A stretch of DNA of 64,000 nt, from assembly GCA_006937955.1 (NCBI GenBank), contig SSNP01000013.1:7736394-7800393 (forward strand). The letters are read 5' to 3'. Made by a program: the position numbers and the translations under genes. Source of the DNA: Pachypanchax playfairii. Its lineage: Eukaryota; Chordata; Actinopteri; Cyprinodontiformes; Aplocheilidae. This document shows, piece by piece, positions 38,532 to 51,600 of this stretch (the first letter of the stretch is position 1; each line of letters starts with the position of its first letter). The notes under the pieces were generated by a model, which worked only from the letters and a program-made list of their open reading frames with translations, was not told the DNA's origin and ran no database searches.

Positions 38532-41500
38532 TCTCCTCGTCTGCTCCTCATCTGCTCCTCACCAGCTCCTCGTCTGTTCCTCCTCGTCTGCTCCTCATCT
38601 GTTCCTCACCAGAACCTTGTCTGCTCCTCATTTGTTCCTCATCTGTTCCTCACCAGCACCTCGTCTGCTCCTCATCTGTTCCTCACCAGCTCCCCGTCTG
38701 CTCCTCACTTGTTCCTCACCAGCTCCTCATCTGCTCCTCACCAGCTCCTCTTCTGCTCCTCATCTGTTCCTCACCAGCTCCTCGTCTGCTCCTCGTCTGC
38801 TCCTCACCAGCTCCCCGTCTGCTCCTCACTTGTTCCTCACCAGCTCCTCATCTGCTCCTCACCAGCTCCTCTTCTGCTCCTCATCTGTTCCTCACCAGCT
38901 CCTCATCTGCTCCCCACCAGCTCCTCTTCTGCTCCTCACCAGCTCCTCATCTGTTCCTCACCAGCACCTCATCTGCTCCTCATCTGTTCCTCACCAGCGC
39001 CTCATCTGCTCCCCACCAGCTCCTCTTCTGCTCCTCACCAGCTCCTCATCTGTTCCTCACCAGATCCTCATCTGCTCCTCACCAGTACCTCATCTGCTCC
39101 TCATCTGTTCCTCACCAGCTCCTCATCTGTTCCTCACCAGCTCCTCGTCTGCTCCTCACTTGCTCCTCACCAGCTCCTCATCTGCTCCCCACCAGCTCCT
39201 CTTCTGCTCCTCACCAGCTCCTCATCTGTTCCTCACCAGCACCTCATCTGCTCCTCATCTGTTCCTCACCAGCCCCTCATCTGCTCCTCATCTGTTCCTC
39301 ACCAGCTCCTCGTCTGCTCCTCATCTGCTCCTCACCTGTTCCTCACCAGCTCCTCATCTGCTCCTCACCAGCTCCTCTTCTGCTCCTCATCTGTTCCTCA
39401 CCAGCTCCTCGTCTGCTCCTCGTCTGCTCCTCACCAGGTCCTCGTCTGCTCCTCACCAGGTCCTCGTCTGCTCCTCACCAGCTCCTCTTCTGTTCCTCAC
39501 CAGCTCCTCATCTGTTCCTCACCAGATCCTCATCTGCTCCTCACCAGCACCTCATCTGCTCCTCATCTGTTCCTCACCAGTACCTCGTCTGCTCCTCATC
39601 TGTTCCTCACCAGCACCTCATCTGCTCCTCACCTGTTCCTCACCAGCTCCTCTTCTGCTCCTCATCTGTTCCTCACCAGCTCCTCGTCTGCTCGTCACCA
39701 GGTCCTCGTCTGCTCCTCACCAGGTCCTCGTCTGCTCCTCACCAGCTCCTCTTCTGTTCCTCACCAGCTCCTCATCTGTTCCTCACCAGCACCTCATCTG
39801 TTCCTCACCAGTACCTCGTCTGCTCCTCATCTGTTCCTCACCAGCTCCTCATCTGTTCCTCACCAGCACCTCTTCTGTCCCTCACCAGCTCATCGTCTGC
39901 TCCTCATCTGTTCCTCACCAGCTCCTCGTCTGCTCCTCACCAGCTCCTCATCTGTTCCTCACCAGCACCTCTTTTGTCCCTCACCAGCTCCTCTTCTGCT
40001 CCTCATCTGTTCCTCACCAGCTCCTCGTCTGTCCTCGTCTGCTCCTCACCAGGTCCTCGTCTGCTCCTCACCAGCTCCTCTTCTGTTCCTCACCAGCTCC
40101 TCATCTGCTCCTCACCAGATCCTCATCTGCTCCTCATCTGCTCCTCACCAGCTCCCCGTCTGCTCCTCACTTGTTCCTCACCAGCTCCTCATCTGCTCCT
40201 CACCAGCTCCTCTTCTGCTCCTCATCTGTTCCTCACCAGCTCCTCGTCTGCTCCTCGTCTGCTCCTCACCAGGTCCTCGTCTGCTCCTCACCAGGTCCTC
40301 GTCTGTTCCTCACCAGCTCCTCGTCTGCTCCTCACCAGCTCCTCATCTGTTCCTCACCAGCACCTCTTCTGTCCCTCACCAGCTCCTCATCTGCTCCTCA
40401 TCTGTTCCTCACCAGCTCCTCATCTGCTCCTCACCAGTACCTCATCTGCTCCTCATCTGTTCCTCACCAGCTCCTCATCTGTTCCTCACCAGCACCTCTT
40501 TTGTCCCTCACCAGCTCCTCTTCTGCTCCTCATCTGTTCCTCACCAGCTCCTCGTCTGCTCGTCACCAGGTCCTCGTCTGCTCCTCACCAGGTCCTCGTC
40601 TGCTCCTCACCAGCTCCTCTTCTGTTCCTCACCAGCTCCTCATCTGTTCCTCACCAGATCCTCATCTGCTCCTCACCAGTACCTCATCTGCTTCTCATCT
40701 GTTCCTCACCAGCACCTCATCTGTTCCTCACCAGTACCTCGTCTGCTCCTCATCTGTTCCTCACCAGCACCTCATCTGCTCCTCATCTGTTCCTCACCAG
40801 CTCCTCGTCTGCTCCTCATTTGTTCCTCACCAGCTCCTCATCTGCTCCTCACCAGCTCCTCTTCTGCTCCTCATCTGTTCCTCCCAGCTCCTCGTCTGCT
40901 CCTCGTCTGCTCCTCACCAGCTCCCCGTCTGCTCCTCACTTGTTCCTCACCAGCTCCTCATCTGCTCCTCACCAGCTCCTCTTCTGCTCCTCATCTGTTC
41001 CTCACCAGATCCTCATCTGCTCCTCACCAGTACCTCATCTGCTTCTCATCTGTTCCTCACCAGCTCCTCGTCTGCTCCTCGTCTGCTCCTCACCAGGTCC
41101 TCGTCTGCTCCTCACCAGGTCCTCGTCTGTTCCTCACCAGCTCCTCGTCTGCTCCTCACCAGCTCCTCATCTGTTCCTCACCAGCACCTCTTTTGTCCCT
41201 CACCAGCTCCTCTTCTGCTCCTCATCTGTTCCTCACCAGCTCCTCGTCTGCTCCTCGTCTGCTCCTCACCAGGTCCTCGTCTGCTCCTCACCAGCTCCTC
41301 GTCTGTTCCTCACCAGCTCCTCTTCTGCTCCTCACCAGCTCCTCATCTGTTCCTCACCAGCACCTCTTCTGTCCCTCACCAGCTCATCGTCTGCTCCTCA
41401 TCTGTTCCCTTCTGCTCCTCACCAGCTCCTCATCTGTTCCTCACCAGATCCTCATCTGCTCCTCACCAGTACCTCATCTGCTTCTCATCTGTTCCTCACC

Positions 41501-42034
41501 AGCACCTCATCTGCTCCTCATCTGTTCCTCACCAGTACCTCGTCTGCTCCTCATCTGTTCCTCACCAGCACCTCATCTGCTCCTCATCTGTTCCTCACCA
41601 GCTCCTCGTCTGCTCCTCATTTGTTCCTCACCAGCTCCTCATCTGCTCCCCACCAGCTCCTCTTCTGCTCCTCACCAGCTCCTCATCTGTTCCTCACCAG
41701 CACCTCTTCTGTCCCTCACCAGCTCATCGTCTGCTCCTCATCTGTTCCCTTCTGCTCCTCACCAGCTCCTCATCTGTTCCTCACCAGCACCTCTTCTGTC
41801 CCTCACCAGCTCATCGTCTGCTCCTCATCTGTTCCTCACCAGCTCCTCTTCTGTCCCTTACCAGCTCCTCTTCTGTTCCTCGCCAGCTCCTCTTCTGTTC
41901 CTCGCCAGCTCCTCTTCTGTTCCTCACCAGCTCCTCGTCTGTTTCTCACTAGCTCCTCTTCTACTCCTCGCCAGCTCCTCATCTGTTCCTCACCAGCTCC
42001 TCATCTGCTCCTCACCTTCTTCCAGCTTCTCACC
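38532..42034. repeat. 11-bp-module pyrimidine-rich minisatellite (array 8)
   Basis: About 320 modules of 11 bp in two main forms, CTCCTCACCAG (A) and CTCCTCATCTG or CTCCTCGTCTG (B). TTCCTC starts and CTCTTCTG ends are variants. A and B alternate or combine as AB, ABB and similar. The + strand is about 80% pyrimidine. Open frames of 1,175, 1,111 and 699 codons in the three + frames all read a repeat of roughly 11 residues (LLICSSPAPH-like). All three frames being open shows this is a compositional effect, not a protein. Confidence 0.97.
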
Positions 42035-43696
42035 TCCTCACTGACCTGTGATCAGACACGGTGCCTTTACTGACACTGTTAAAGAAAATATTATGTTAAA
42101 TTGGGTTAAAATCTTCACTGATTTGTTGAAGATGTTTTCTAAAATTCAAGTTCTAAAACATTGTTTGCTCTGTTTTTCAAAATTGTTTATGATTTTAAAT
42201 TCACTGTTTGGAGAATACCTGCACATTGAACCAGGTCTCATCAGTTCAGAGAAGAAGTTCATGAGCCACAGAACAATCAGAATGATAACATAAAGTTCTT
42301 CAGTTTTATAGACCACGTCTGCAGAAAACAACTTGTTTGGATTCAGAACCAAAGAGAACAGCAGGTTCTGCCATCTGCTTCCTGGACGTCAGAACCACAG
42401 CTTAGTGAAAAGTCCCAGTAAAACCACCAAAAGGCGAGAAAATCTCTGACCTGAAATTCATCAGAACTTGAGAAGATCCACGTCTCCACACTAAAGGGTT
42501 CTTGTCCACCCCCTAGACCCTGTGTGTGTGTGGGGGGGGTTCCCATGAAATTACCAAACCGCACATTCCTGACTCCACATCTGCTTTCAGTCAGTGGAGG
42601 TCGGATCCGATCCCTCCCATTGTTCACTTTAATTTACTCCAGACATCTCCACCCACCCCGCCTGCACACCCCCACAGAGGAACCAAACCACCATGCAGCA
42701 GGACGTTACATAACAGGAACCTTTGCACATGTAGAGTCTGAGGAGAACTTTCCAGATCAGATGTGTTTGTTTGTTGAACTCAGTAGAACCAGATGTTCTG
42801 TTATCAAACTGAGCTGAAAATAATCTCAGTTTTGGACCCAGATGCTTGATGACCCGAGGTGTTTCCTCCAACATGCAGGCTTCGCAGCTGGCTGATATAA
42901 AGGGGAGGAGCTTCAGACTGCAGGTGTAAAACCACAGCAGGTAACTGTGCACCAGTCCTCTTGTTCAAACAGTCTCTGAGCTGCAGCTGGAGAGAGAAGG
43001 TGGAGATGTTTCAGACACCACTGTGGAGTTTCAAGGCCTCACTCAGGTTTCACAGTTCAGAGGTTAAAGCTGCCACATGAGGCCTCCATGAAGAAAACAT
43101 CTCAGAAACAGGAAACTTCTGCTACTTTCAGGACTTTGGGGACTGAAGAATCATTGAATTCACTGGTACATTTATGACTTTTAAAGCCACTCAAGTCTTT
43201 TATTTTTGTAACTTCAGGTTTCCAATCTGTTCAGTTCATCAGTGTGTTGATCTGATCTGATTCTGGATCAGCTGCAGCTGGTCTTACTGTTTCCAGCTCT
43301 GGGAATCCACAACAAACACAGACCTGAAGCCAAACAGTGACTCAACGGGAATCCCTCTGGCTCATGAGTCATCGGGGGAGTCATCTGGTCCCGGATCAGA
43401 GAATCTCCTCCATAAAACAACCAAATCTGGACCCAGAGCAGAATCCCATCTCCTCCTTTTATCTGTCTGACTCTCATGGATGCTGCCAATATGTTACCAT
43501 GACAACAGTTTGTTGTAGCTTCTCTTTATTGTTTAAAGCAGAAAATCAGGCTGGATTTTTTTGTCATGTTTCTGTTCAGAGAGTCGAGGATGATTCAGTC
43601 CATCCATTTGATTCATAAAGAGACTCATGAATCCAAACACTGTCACTTATCTGGAACCAGGTCCAACAAGAACCCAAACATAAAATATTAAAAACT
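42035..43696. other. Unique non-coding DNA
   Basis: Only short open frames (107 codons or fewer) on both strands. A short (TG)n/G run lies at 42522-42540. No supported gene. Confidence 0.55.
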
Positions 43697-44750
43697 GTTA
43701 ATGCGGCCGTCATAAAAACAAATCTGGTTTGTTCAGCAGCACAAAAAACTGGCCCTGTACAGATCCTCTCTGTCACCTTTTGAAGCTAATTATGGACCTA
43801 TATCCAATTTACCCATCATCTCAAACATTCTAGAAAAGACAGTAACAAAACGATCATATGATCATCTACACAGTAATAATGTGTTTGAAGAGTTCCAGTC
43901 AGGATTTAGACCATCATAGCACTGAAACAGCACTGGTGAAAGTTTCTAATGATATTCTCATGTCCTCAGACAGTGGACTTGTGTCTCTACTTGTTCTGTT
44001 AGATCTCAGTTCTGCGTTTGATACTATAGATCAGGCATCTCCAACCCTGGTCCTCGAGAGCTACTGTCCAGAAGGTTTTAGATGTCCCTGCTCCAACACA
44101 GCTGAATCAAATGAATGACTCATTAGCAGGCCTTTGCTAAACTTGATGACTTGCTGAAGAAGTAATTCAGTTAATTGATTCAGCTGTGTTGGAGCAGGGA
44201 CACATCTAAAACCTTCTGGACAGTAGCTCTCGAGGACCAGGGTTGGAGATGCCTGCTATAGATCATAGGATCCTATTAAAGAGGCTTGGATATGATATTG
44301 GGATTCAGGGAACTGTATTAAACTGGTTTGAATCATATTTAACTGAAAGATTCCAGTTTGTTCATGTAAATAATGAATCTTCTTCATATACCAGAGTCAG
44401 TCATGGAGTTCCTCAGGGTTCAGTGCTTGGACCAATCCTCTTTACTATATATATGTTACCGCTTGGTAAAATTATTAGACAACATGGTATAAAATTCCAT
44501 TTTTATGCTGATGATACTCAGTTATATCTATCAATGAAGCCTGATGAGACCAACCAGCTGCAGAGATTACAAGCCTGTCTTTAAAAAGAAAATCATCTTC
44601 TCGGACCCCAGTGGGTCCAGGTAGAACTCCTCCTGGTTCTGGTTCTATTGGAGGTTTCTTCCTGTTCTCTCAGACCCCAGTGGGTCCAGTTAGAACTCAT
44701 CCTGGTTAGCAGGTGACCAGTCCATCAATGGGTAAGAGTCATTATATCTA
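43697..44750 (+). pseudogene. L2-type LINE reverse transcriptase remnant
   Basis: Translated pieces match the L2 reverse transcriptase. They are, in order, an ISNLPIISNILEK segment near 43800, FQSGFR near 43895, a TETALVKVSNDIL segment, LLVLLDLSSAFDTID ending at 44031, then after an inserted MITE DHRILLKRLGYD, the GVPQGSVLGP motif near 44410 and the catalytic YADDTQLY near 44505. The copy is dead. There is a frameshift around 43915, the MITE interrupts it at 44032-44255, and a stop comes at 44582. The 5' part of the element is missing. A 3' region to about 44750 has two copies of CCCCAGTGGGTCCAG. Confidence 0.88.
44032..44255. mobile_element. Palindromic hAT-type MITE, 224 bp, inside the L2 copy
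   Basis: The ends CAGGCATCTCCAACCCTGG and CCAGGGTTGGAGATGCCTG are perfect inverted repeats, and the arms stay complementary for about 80 bp each. It is flanked by 8-bp direct copies of CTATAGAT (44024-44031 and 44256-44263), a hAT-type target duplication. Removing the element and one CTATAGAT restores the reading frame of the L2 reverse transcriptase through its FDTIDHR motif, so the insertion postdates the LINE. Confidence 0.93.
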
Positions 44751-45501
44751 CAGATGTTCTCCTGTTCGTGAACCTTCAGCTTCTCTCAGAGGTAGTTGAG
44801 TCCGTGTCTGCAGACAGAACACGTCATGAGGAAACACGTGTTAAAACAAAGCTTTAACCAGACACGCGTGTTAAACAACCTGCTTTTAATTTCACTTCAC
44901 ACATTCAGACAGCAGAATAAAGAGAAGAGTAAACCTCTGCTGCTTCAGAGGTTAGGGTGGAGTCATGGCGCCCCCCAGTGGCCACAGGTCATGATGACAG
45001 GATGAACTGGTAGAATCAGTTTGATGAGACATGACCAGAAAAAGGGAACAAATAGTTAATTATGAGACCAGTTAAAAGAATCATGATTTAATATATATAT
45101 ATAAAATACACTATTTAAACCTCATTAGACACGTTTCATTTGAATTAAATTATTAAAAACCCACGAACATCGACACTCACTGTACAGGTGTACTGTAGTA
45201 CTATCGTTCATCTAATGATCAGCTCACGTCATCAAACATTTAACCGTCAAAAAACAGCAAAATACTGGATTATCTTAATGTTTCATCTGAGAAAACACAA
45301 ACTAAAACATTAAACAAAAATCCAACAATATAAACTTTATATTGATTATATCTCTGGAGGTTACCGTGATGAAACCATCTGCTCAGGAAACAGAAACATG
45401 TATATTAAGTTTCAGAGTTCAAACTCAGCCTGTAGTTTTTTACATCCACGTTGATCAGAAACATTCTGACTCGATGGTTTCCGATCAGAATCTGAACTGT
45501 T
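44751..45501. other. Region 3' of adgrg7 (non-coding)
   Basis: Lies downstream of the adgrg7 stop codon on the minus strand and presumably holds its 3' untranslated region. No convincing polyadenylation signal could be assigned. There is a short (AT)n run at about 45093-45102. Confidence 0.45.
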
Positions 45502-45693
45502 CTACATGCTGGTGTCTTTGTATAGGGTGTCCTTGTAGGTCTCTGAGGTTCTTGATTCCTTCCAGTTCTTCCACAGATGGTACGTTGTGGTGTTTAACGA
45601 CGTGCTGACTGAGGAGACGTACTGCACCGATCGCCACACTGACGCTCTGAAACTCCGAGTTCTGGCTGTGAAAAGGATGAAAATCTGAAAACC
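45502..45693 (-). CDS. adgrg7: adgrg7 last coding exon: TM7 end and cytoplasmic tail
   Basis: A 192-bp exon (acceptor GTTAACAG) encoding GFQIFILFTARTRSF and a tail of about 50 residues rich in Ser, Thr, Tyr and Lys. The stop is TAG at 45502-45504. The preceding intron is only 88 bp. Confidence 0.88.
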   Translation of the reverse strand, partial: GFQIFILFTARTRSFRASVWRSVQYVSSVSTSLNTTTYHLWKNWKESRTSETYKDTLYKDTSM

Positions 45694-48600
45694 CTGTTAA
45701 CAAAATCACAGACAGTAAATATCAAGTCACATACAAACAGTAAAGTGTCTTAAAGTCCAGGTGTGGTGGGGCCACACATACCTGTGTGGTTGTACAGAGA
45801 CAGAACAGGATGCTGAAGAGCAGGTGGGCGTGTCCAGTCGTGACCAGAACAAAGTATCCAAGAGACCAGGACAAACCCAGCAGGACAGCCAGGGACAAGC
45901 TGACAAGGAACTTCTTCATGAAAGACGTCTGTCTGGTGCTGTACTCAGACAGGTGACCAGGTGAAGAGAGGAACAGGTGAGTCTAAGCTGCACATGCACC
46001 TTTACTCTCAGGATAAAAAGAAATGTATTTATACAGCCAAATAAAAGATGATGTCAGTACAACCCAAATCCAAAAAGTCTGGCCACTAAAATGTAAATAA
46101 AAACAAAATGCAGTGGGACATAAACAACAGACCAGACGATAAAACTGAGGCATGAGATCAGTTTTATTTTCACGGCAGCAGCACTTTTTTTATTGTTTAT
46201 GGTGTTGTTAGATAACAGTTTGTGGTCACCTGGTCAGTTTAGGATTGTCCCTGCAGGTGGTCAGAGAGCTCAGAACCAGCAGAACTATGTTGTAGATCAG
46301 AATCAGACCCACTGGCAGGAGGAAGCCCCAGAACATCGGTTTACTAAAACTAAAATGTTTGTTGTGATCCAGAGCAGCGAGCCAGCAGCTACACCAGGAA
46401 AACGAAAACATCAGATCAGCTTCTGAACGATGGGCAGAAGATCAGACTAAAACGAAGATAACACCAACTGTAGACTCACAATTCCTCCTGTCTGTATCCC
46501 AGAGGATCATCTACCCTGTAGGTCACGCCCAGTGTGATCGCCATGACAACAACAGGGATTCCTGACAGAAAGACAAACCACAGTTACATTCAAATTTAAG
46601 ATGGTGCAGCTGGAAGCAACAAGAAGGTTCCAATCTTGGAAGTCACATGTCTGATTGGATGGATGGATGAATGATGGAGGGATGAACTAACGTTTGGTTA
46701 CATGCTCTCAGACTGTGCGTTATAATAAATGTTCCATTTGGACCCTGATTTAGTTTCTAAAACATTTAGAACCAGTTCTTGACATTTGGTACATTTTCCA
46801 CAGCAACACTTCCTAAAAAATCCTGTTATATGAAGATCATCTCTGGTTAAATAATCTGAATCCTGTACCCCATCCGATTCCCAGGCTCAGTCGAGTCCAG
46901 TACGGCGGCAGACTGAGGTACACAGACCGGACCAGCAGGACCAGCTGGGTGCCATAAACGGTGTTCCACAAAAAGGTGGCCAACAGGAAGAAGTGCAGCA
47001 GAGCCACCACAGCCGTGCACGAGCCATGATCCGGTTCCACGTGCAGGTCAGAGTCCACCATGTGGTTCTGAGAGCTAGGCTGGACTTTAGCATCACTCTG
47101 ACGGCTGGAGTTCTGGACTCCTGAGAGGAAGGTGATGATGAAGGCCAGCAGACTGATGTAGATGCTCAGCAGAGACATTTTTGAGTGTAATTTGTTTTGA
47201 CGCTCTCGAGATTTCCTCAGAAATCTGAAAACAAAAAAAGAAGACACAAAGATCTGTCCACCTGTCTCCTGTTGGACATCTACTCATCATCTGCTCTCCT
47301 GACTATGAACCTGGTCTAGTTCTTTGTGTCTTTTCTCTTCACGTCTGTTCTTGTCTGTTACCTCAGTGTAAACATGGTTCTAACAGATCAGGTTCTCTCC
47401 AGCGTTCCTGTTCTCATCTTATTGTTTTAACATGAATATTGTAGTTTTTCTTATTCAGACTTATTTACTGATTTGATTCTAATTCAGTCTTTTCTCTAAT
47501 GTTCTAATCAACATCACACTCAAACTCATGTCTGATCCTGTCATGTTGTTTCCTCTGTCCTGTCTGTGTAGACTACACGCACCTGCTCACAGCTGACTGA
47601 TCCCCTCACTGTCCACACCCCTCACTGTCCACACCATCACCTGTCCACACCCCTCACCTGTCCACACCCCTTCACCTGTCCACACCATCACCTGTCCACT
47701 CCGCTTCACCTGTCCACTCCCCTTCACCTGTCCACACCATCACCTGTCCACACCCCTCACTGTCCACACCATCACCTGTCCACACCATCACCTGTCCACT
47801 CCCCTCACCTGTCCACACCATCACCTGTCCACACCCCTCACTGTCCACACCATCACCTGTCCACACCCCTCACTGTCCACACCATCACCTGTCCACACCC
47901 CTCACCTGTCCACACCCCTTAATGTCCACACTTCACCTGTCCACACCCCTCACTGTCCACACCCCTCACCTGTCCACACCATCACCTGTCCACACCCCTT
48001 CACCTGTCCACACCCCTCACTGTCCACACCATCACCTGTCCACACCCCTCACTGTCCACACCATCACCTGTCCACACCCCTTCACCTGTCCACACCATCA
48101 CCTGTCCACTCCCCTTCACCTGTCCACACCATCACCTGTCCACACCATAACCTGTCCACTCCCCTCACCTGTCCACACCTTCACCTGTCCACACCCCTCA
48201 CCTGTCCACACCATCACCTGTCCACACCCCTCACTGTCCACACCAATCACCTGTCCACACCCCTCACCTGTCCACACCCCTTACTGTCCACACCATCACC
48301 TGTCCACACCATCACCTGTCCACTCCCCTCACCTCCACTCCCCTTCACCTGTCCACACCATCACCTGTCCACTCCCCTTCACCTGTTCACACCCCTCACC
48401 TGTCCACACCATCACCTGTCCACACCATCACCTGTCCACTCCCCTCATCTGTCCACACCATCACCTGTCCACACCCCTCACTGTCCACACCATCACCTGT
48501 CCACACCCCCCACCTGTCCACCCCCCTTAATGTCCACCCTATCATCTCTCCACACCTTCACCTGTCCACACCATCACCTGTCCACACCATCACCTGTCCA

Positions 48601-51600
48601 CTCCCCTTCACCTGTCCACACCATCACCTGTCCACACCCCTCACTGTCCACACCATCACCTGTCCACACCCCTCACCTGTCCACTCCCCTCATCTGTCCA
48701 CACCATCACCTGTCCACACCCCTCACTGTCCACACCATCACCTGTCCACACCCCTTAACCTGTCCACCCCCCTCACCACCCCACACCTTCACCTGTCCAC
48801 TCCCCTCACCTGTCCACACCATCACCTGTCCACTCCCCTTCACCTGTCCACCCCATCACCTGTCCACACCCCTCCCTGTCCACACCCCTCACTGTCCACA
48901 CCATCACCTGTCCACACCCCTCACTGTCCACACCCCTCACTGTCCACACCATCACCTGTCCACACCCCTCACCTGTCCACACCCCTTCACCTGTCCACAC
49001 CATCACCTGTCCACTCCCCTTCACCTGTTCACACCCCATCACCTGTCCACACCATCACCTGTCCACTCCCCTCACCTGTCCACACCATCACCTGTCCACA
49101 CCCCTCACTGTCCACACCATCACCTGTCCACACCCCTCACCTGTCCACACCCCTTAATGTCCACACTATCATCTGTCCACACCATCACCTGTCCACTCCC
49201 CTTCACCTGTCCACACCATCACCTGTCCACACCATCACCTGTCCACTCCCCTTCACCTGTCCACACCATCACCTGTCCACACCCCTCACTGTCAACACCA
49301 TCACCTGTCCACTCCCCTTCACCTGTCCACACCCCTTCACCTGTCCACACCCCTCACTGTCCACACCATCACCTGTCCACACCCCTCACTGTCCACACCA
49401 TCACCTGTCCACACCCCTCACTGTCCACACCATCACCTGTCCACACCCCTCACCTGTCCACACCCCTTAATGTCCACACTATCATCTGTCCACACCATCA
49501 CCTGTCCACTCCCCTTCACCTGTCCACACCATCACCTGTCCACACCNNNNNNNNNNNNNNNNNNNNNNNNNNNNNNNNNNNNNNNNNNNNNNNNNNNNNN
49601 NNNNNNNNNNNNNNNNNNNNNNNNNNNNNNNNNNNNNNNNNNNNNNNNNNNNNNNNNNNNNNNNNNNNNNNNNNNNNNNNNNNNNNNNNNNNNNNNNNNN
49701 NNNNNNNNNNNNNNNNNNNNNNNNNNNNNNNNNNNNNNNNNNNNNNNNNNNNNNNNNNNNNNNNNNNNNNNNNNNNNNNNNNNNNNNNNNNNNNNNCTGT
49801 CCACACCCCTCACTGTCCACACCATCACCTGTCCACACCCCTCACCTGTCCACACCCCTTAATGTCCACACTATCATCTGTCCACACCATCACCTGTCCA
49901 CTCCCCTTCACCTGCCCACACCATCACCTGTCCACACCCCTCACTGTCCACACCATCACCTGTCCACTCCCCTTCACCTGTTCACACCCCTCACCTGTCC
50001 ACACCATCACCTGTCCACACCATCACCTGTCCACTCCCCTCATCTGTCCACACCATCACCTGTCCACACCCCTCACTGTCCACACCATCACCTGTCCACT
50101 CCCCTTAACCTGTCCACTCCCCTCACCACTCCACACCTTCACCTGTCCACTCCCCTCACCTGTCCACACCATCACCTGTCCACTCCCCTTCACCTGTCCA
50201 CACCATCACCTGTCCACACCCCTCACTGTCCACACCATCACCTGTCCACACCCCTCACCTGTCCACACCCCTTAATGTCCACACTTCACCTGTCCACACC
50301 ATCACCTGTCCACTCCCCTTCACCTGTTCACACCCCTCACCTGTCCACACCATCACCTGTCCACACCCCTCACTGTCCACACCATCACCTGTCCACTCCC
50401 CTTAACCTGTCCACTCCCCTCACCACTCCACACCTTCACCTGTCCACTCCCCTCACCTGTCCACACCATCACCTGTCCACTCCCCTTCACCTGTCCACAC
50501 CATCACCTGTCCACTCCCCTTCACCTGTCCACTCCCCTCACCTGTCCACACCTTCACCTGCCCACCCCCCTCACCTGTCCACCCCATCACCTGTCCACAC
50601 CCCTCACTGTCCACACCCCATCACCTGTCCACCCCCCCCGCTGTCCACACCATCACCTGTCCACTCCCCTTAACCTGTCCACTCCCCTCACCACTCCACA
50701 CCTTCACCTGTCCACACCATCACCTGTCCACACCCCTTCACCTGTCCACACCCCTCACTGTCCACACCATCACCTGTCCACACCCCTCACTGTCCACACC
50801 CCATCACCTGTCCACACCATCACCTGTCCACACCCCTTCACCTGTCCACACCTTCACCTGTCCACACCCCTCACTGTCAACACCATCACCTGTCCACTCC
50901 CCTTCACCTGTCCACACCCCTTCACCTGTCCACACCCCTCACTGTCCACACCATCACCTGTCCACACCCTCCCCTGTCCACACCATCCCCTGTCCACACC
51001 CCTCACTGTCCACACCATCACCTGTCCACACCATCACCTGTCCACTCCCCTCACTGTCCACACCATCACCTGTCCACACCCCTCACCTGTCCACACCCCT
51101 TAATGTCCACACTATCATCTGTCCACACCATCACCTGTCCACTCCCCTTCTGTCCACACCATCACCTGTCCACACCCCTCACTGTCCACACCATCACCTG
51201 TCCACTCCCCTTAACCTGTCCACTCCCCTCACCTGTCCACACCTTCACCTGTCCACACCCCTCACTGTCCACACCATCACCTGTCCACACCCCTCACTGT
51301 CCACACCATCACCTGTCCACACCCCTCACTGTCCACACCATCACCTGTCCACACCATCACCTGTCCACTCCCCTTCACCTGTCCACACCATCACCTGTCC
51401 ACACCCCTCACCTGTCCACTCCATCACCTGTCCACACCCCTCACTGTCCACACCATCACCTGTCCACACCATCACCTGTCCACACCATCACCTGTCCACA
51501 CCCCTCACTGTCCACACCATCACCTGTCCACACCCCTTCACCTGTCCACACCCCTCACTGTCCACACCATCACCTGTCCACACCACCACCTGTCCACTCC

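Noticed and set aside
38517..42073. 1,175-, 1,111- and 699-codon Ser/Pro/Leu-rich frames
   Set aside because: All three forward frames are open at once over an 11-bp repeat, which is a composition effect.
44243..44584. 113-codon frame as a host gene
   Set aside because: It carries the YADD and GVPQGSVLGP motifs of an L2 reverse transcriptase and is a broken LINE copy.
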